A stretch of DNA of 6,490 bases from Candidatus Zixiibacteriota bacterium (GTDB taxonomy: Bacteria; Zixibacteria; MSB-5A5; CAIYYT01), in contig JAPLUP010000555.1 in assembly GCA_026397575.1 (NCBI GenBank), forward strand, positions 1 through 6,490, given 5' to 3'. The notes beneath the pieces are model-generated. The model did not search any database. It saw nothing but the letters and a program-made list of their open reading frames with translations, and was not told the DNA's origin. The position numbers were made by a program, and so were the translations under genes. Position 1 is the first letter of the stretch, and the number at the start of each line of letters is the position of its first letter. Below, in pieces: positions 5,283 through 6,490 of the stretch.

Positions 5283-6490
5283 TAGAAATCCTCCCCTCCG
5301 ACGCGGGCACTGATTTCCACAATGCCGTTGATATCGAAGTAGTCAGACGCCCGCACGCGGACGATCTGGTTGTTGGTTCCCGGTATGGTGACCACAGACG
5401 CGATGTACAGCGACCGATTGCTGAAGACATGCAAATTCTCTGCGGTCAAATTGACTGTGCTGTTTGTGACAATTTCCGCCGTCACAATGCCGTTGCCGTC
5501 AACCGTGGCTTGATCAAATCCAATCGGGCCGATAGTGGTCAGCGGATGCGTGAATATGGTCGCGGAATCGGCGCCGATGTAGATCGTCACCTGTGCGCCG
5601 GTGGGAAGATGATTAGTGATTGTCGATTGGAAGACACCTTGTTGCAAACGATCTACGCGGTCGGCGATGTCCGCTTTGACATCAAGATGCGCCTTGTCAC
5701 TCTGCACGCTGGTCTCGTCGAATTTCAGCGCCATCGGTGCGCTGATCACCGCCCTGCCGGAGAGGTAATCGCGACTTGATACTTGCACGGTCGTGACGCC
5801 GTCGCCCACTGTGGCGATACCGTTGATCGTGATCGCGTTTGGCAGCGGCGTGAGGAGATCGGCCAGTTGATCGCTGACGATTCTATTGACTGAAGGTGCG
5901 CTTGACGAACCGCCGGTAACGCTGCCGGTTACGGTCAGATGCTTGCCGTTTGAGGCCTGCAGATTGATCTCGACATCCCCCGAAAGCTCCGAATGATTCT
6001 GCACCGTGATCTCAAGCTCAACCAGAGCCAGCGACACGTTTTCGAATCCGCGCGGTATCTCGACACTAACCTGTTGGTCGTTCCAGTTGATGTCCGTCGG
6101 CGAGATAATACCTGTGGCCGACGCGAGTTCGAGATTGCTCAGGCTATAACGAAAACCAAAACGGTCAGTTGAATTGACAGTGACATAGTTGTCTCCCGAA
6201 GACAGAATGGCGGCGACCATCTGCGCCTGCAACGAGTCATGCTGCGGTTGCACCGTCCAACCGGACAGATCATGGGTCTGACGGATGCTGCCATTAGCGC
6301 CGACCGGCATGGTCAAGGTCAAGTGCGTGCCGCTGTTGGTGATTTCCGGGAATGTGACCGTCAATTGTGCGTTGATCGCTGCGCGATTCTCAACGACGAA
6401 CTCGAGCATCCCGGATGCAAATACAGCGGTCTGCAAGTGAATATCGTTCGTCAGCGCCGCATGGTTATCATATTCATTGGTGAACTCACC
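5282..6490 (-). CDS. Extracytoplasmic protein of ~130-residue beta repeats (5' end outside window)
   Basis: The frame is open to the right edge; 402 C-terminal residues are visible and the true start is outside. A TTG at 6436 is within the frame but is not a convincing start because the reading continues upstream. I do not recognise the family. The protein is rich in V, T, I, N and S, with predicted beta strands, no cysteine and no enzyme motif. It holds three diverged repeat units. One conserved strand pair reads LEFVVENRAAINAQLTVTF (residues 29-47), LEITVQNHSELSGDVEINL (159-177) and FQSTITNHLPTGAQVTIYI (287-305). A second reads VTVNSTDRF (~103-111), VQVSSRDYL (~235-243) and VRVRASDYF (~377-385). 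The fold could be an Ig- or LEA-like beta sandwich, so a surface or periplasmic structural or binding protein is likely. It precedes the barrel gene with a one-base overlap. Confidence 0.75.
   Translation of the reverse strand, partial: GEFTNEYDNHAALTNDIHLQTAVFASGMLEFVVENRAAINAQLTVTFPEITNSGTHLTLTMPVGANGSIRQTHDLSGWTVQPQHDSLQAQMVAAILSSGDNYVTVNSTDRFGFRYSLSNLELASATGIISPTDINWNDQQVSVEIPRGFENVSLALVELEITVQNHSELSGDVEINLQASNGKHLTVTGSVTGGSSSAPSVNRIVSDQLADLLTPLPNAITINGIATVGDGVTTVQVSSRDYLSGRAVISAPMALKFDETSVQSDKAHLDVKADIADRVDRLQQGVFQSTITNHLPTGAQVTIYIGADSATIFTHPLTTIGPIGFDQATVDGNGIVTAEIVTNSTVNLTAENLHVFSNRSLYIASVVTIPGTNNQIVRVRASDYFDINGIVEISARVGGEDF

Noticed and set aside
6434..6436. TTG as the start of the beta-repeat protein
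   Set aside because: The frame stays open for 18 more codons to the window edge with similar composition, and no signal peptide follows the TTG; the gene is truncated by the window.
1..6490. CRISPR array, insertion sequence, att site or replication origin
   Set aside because: No spaced identical repeats, transposase or integrase frame, terminal inverted repeats or iteron cluster could be seen on either strand.

Overview
The window looks like chromosomal DNA from an uncultivated member of the FCB-type bacteria (candidate phylum Zixibacteria or a relative such as KSB1 or Marinimicrobia). Two encoded proteins end in the ~85-residue 'QNYPNPFNP...GVYFYRL...KM' C-terminal domain typical of type IX secretion (T9SS) cargo. 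One of them also carries a dockerin-like calcium repeat pair, and a third protein is a DUF5723-type outer-membrane barrel. The phylum assignment rests on this style of protein only and is an inference. Nothing points to a phage, plasmid, IS element or CRISPR array.

Layout. (1) Positions 3-1616, plus strand: the 3' part of a large secreted multidomain protein (beta-rich region, HYDIN/choice-of-anchor-D-like domain, Big_5-like Ig domain, dockerin-like repeats, T9SS sorting domain). (2) Positions 1617-1933: a 317-bp intergenic region with a modest hairpin after gene 1, a near-consensus sigma70 promoter that contains a palindrome, and a ~125-nt structured leader. (3) Positions 1934-2215, plus strand: a 93-residue zinc-ribbon protein, followed by a strong intrinsic terminator at 2218-2254. 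(4) Positions 6490-2262, minus strand: a three-gene operon, read right to left. It holds a partial protein built from ~130-residue beta repeats, a DUF5723-like outer-membrane barrel whose ATG overlaps the previous stop (TAATG), and, 15 nt further on, an M6-family zinc metalloprotease with a T9SS sorting domain.

How it fits together. The minus-strand operon appears devoted to the cell surface: a T9SS-exported protease made together with an outer-membrane barrel and a repetitive beta protein. The plus-strand gene 1 product is probably exported by the same route. The zinc-ribbon gene is a separate cytoplasmic unit between these two blocks. Its leader is the most unusual part of the window. The Shine-Dalgarno sequence and start codon sit inside an 8-bp (possibly 11-bp) hairpin, and a possible 9-codon upstream ORF with its own ribosome-binding site ends exactly at the base of that hairpin. 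This arrangement would allow translational control, but it is a reading of the sequence and not a demonstrated mechanism.
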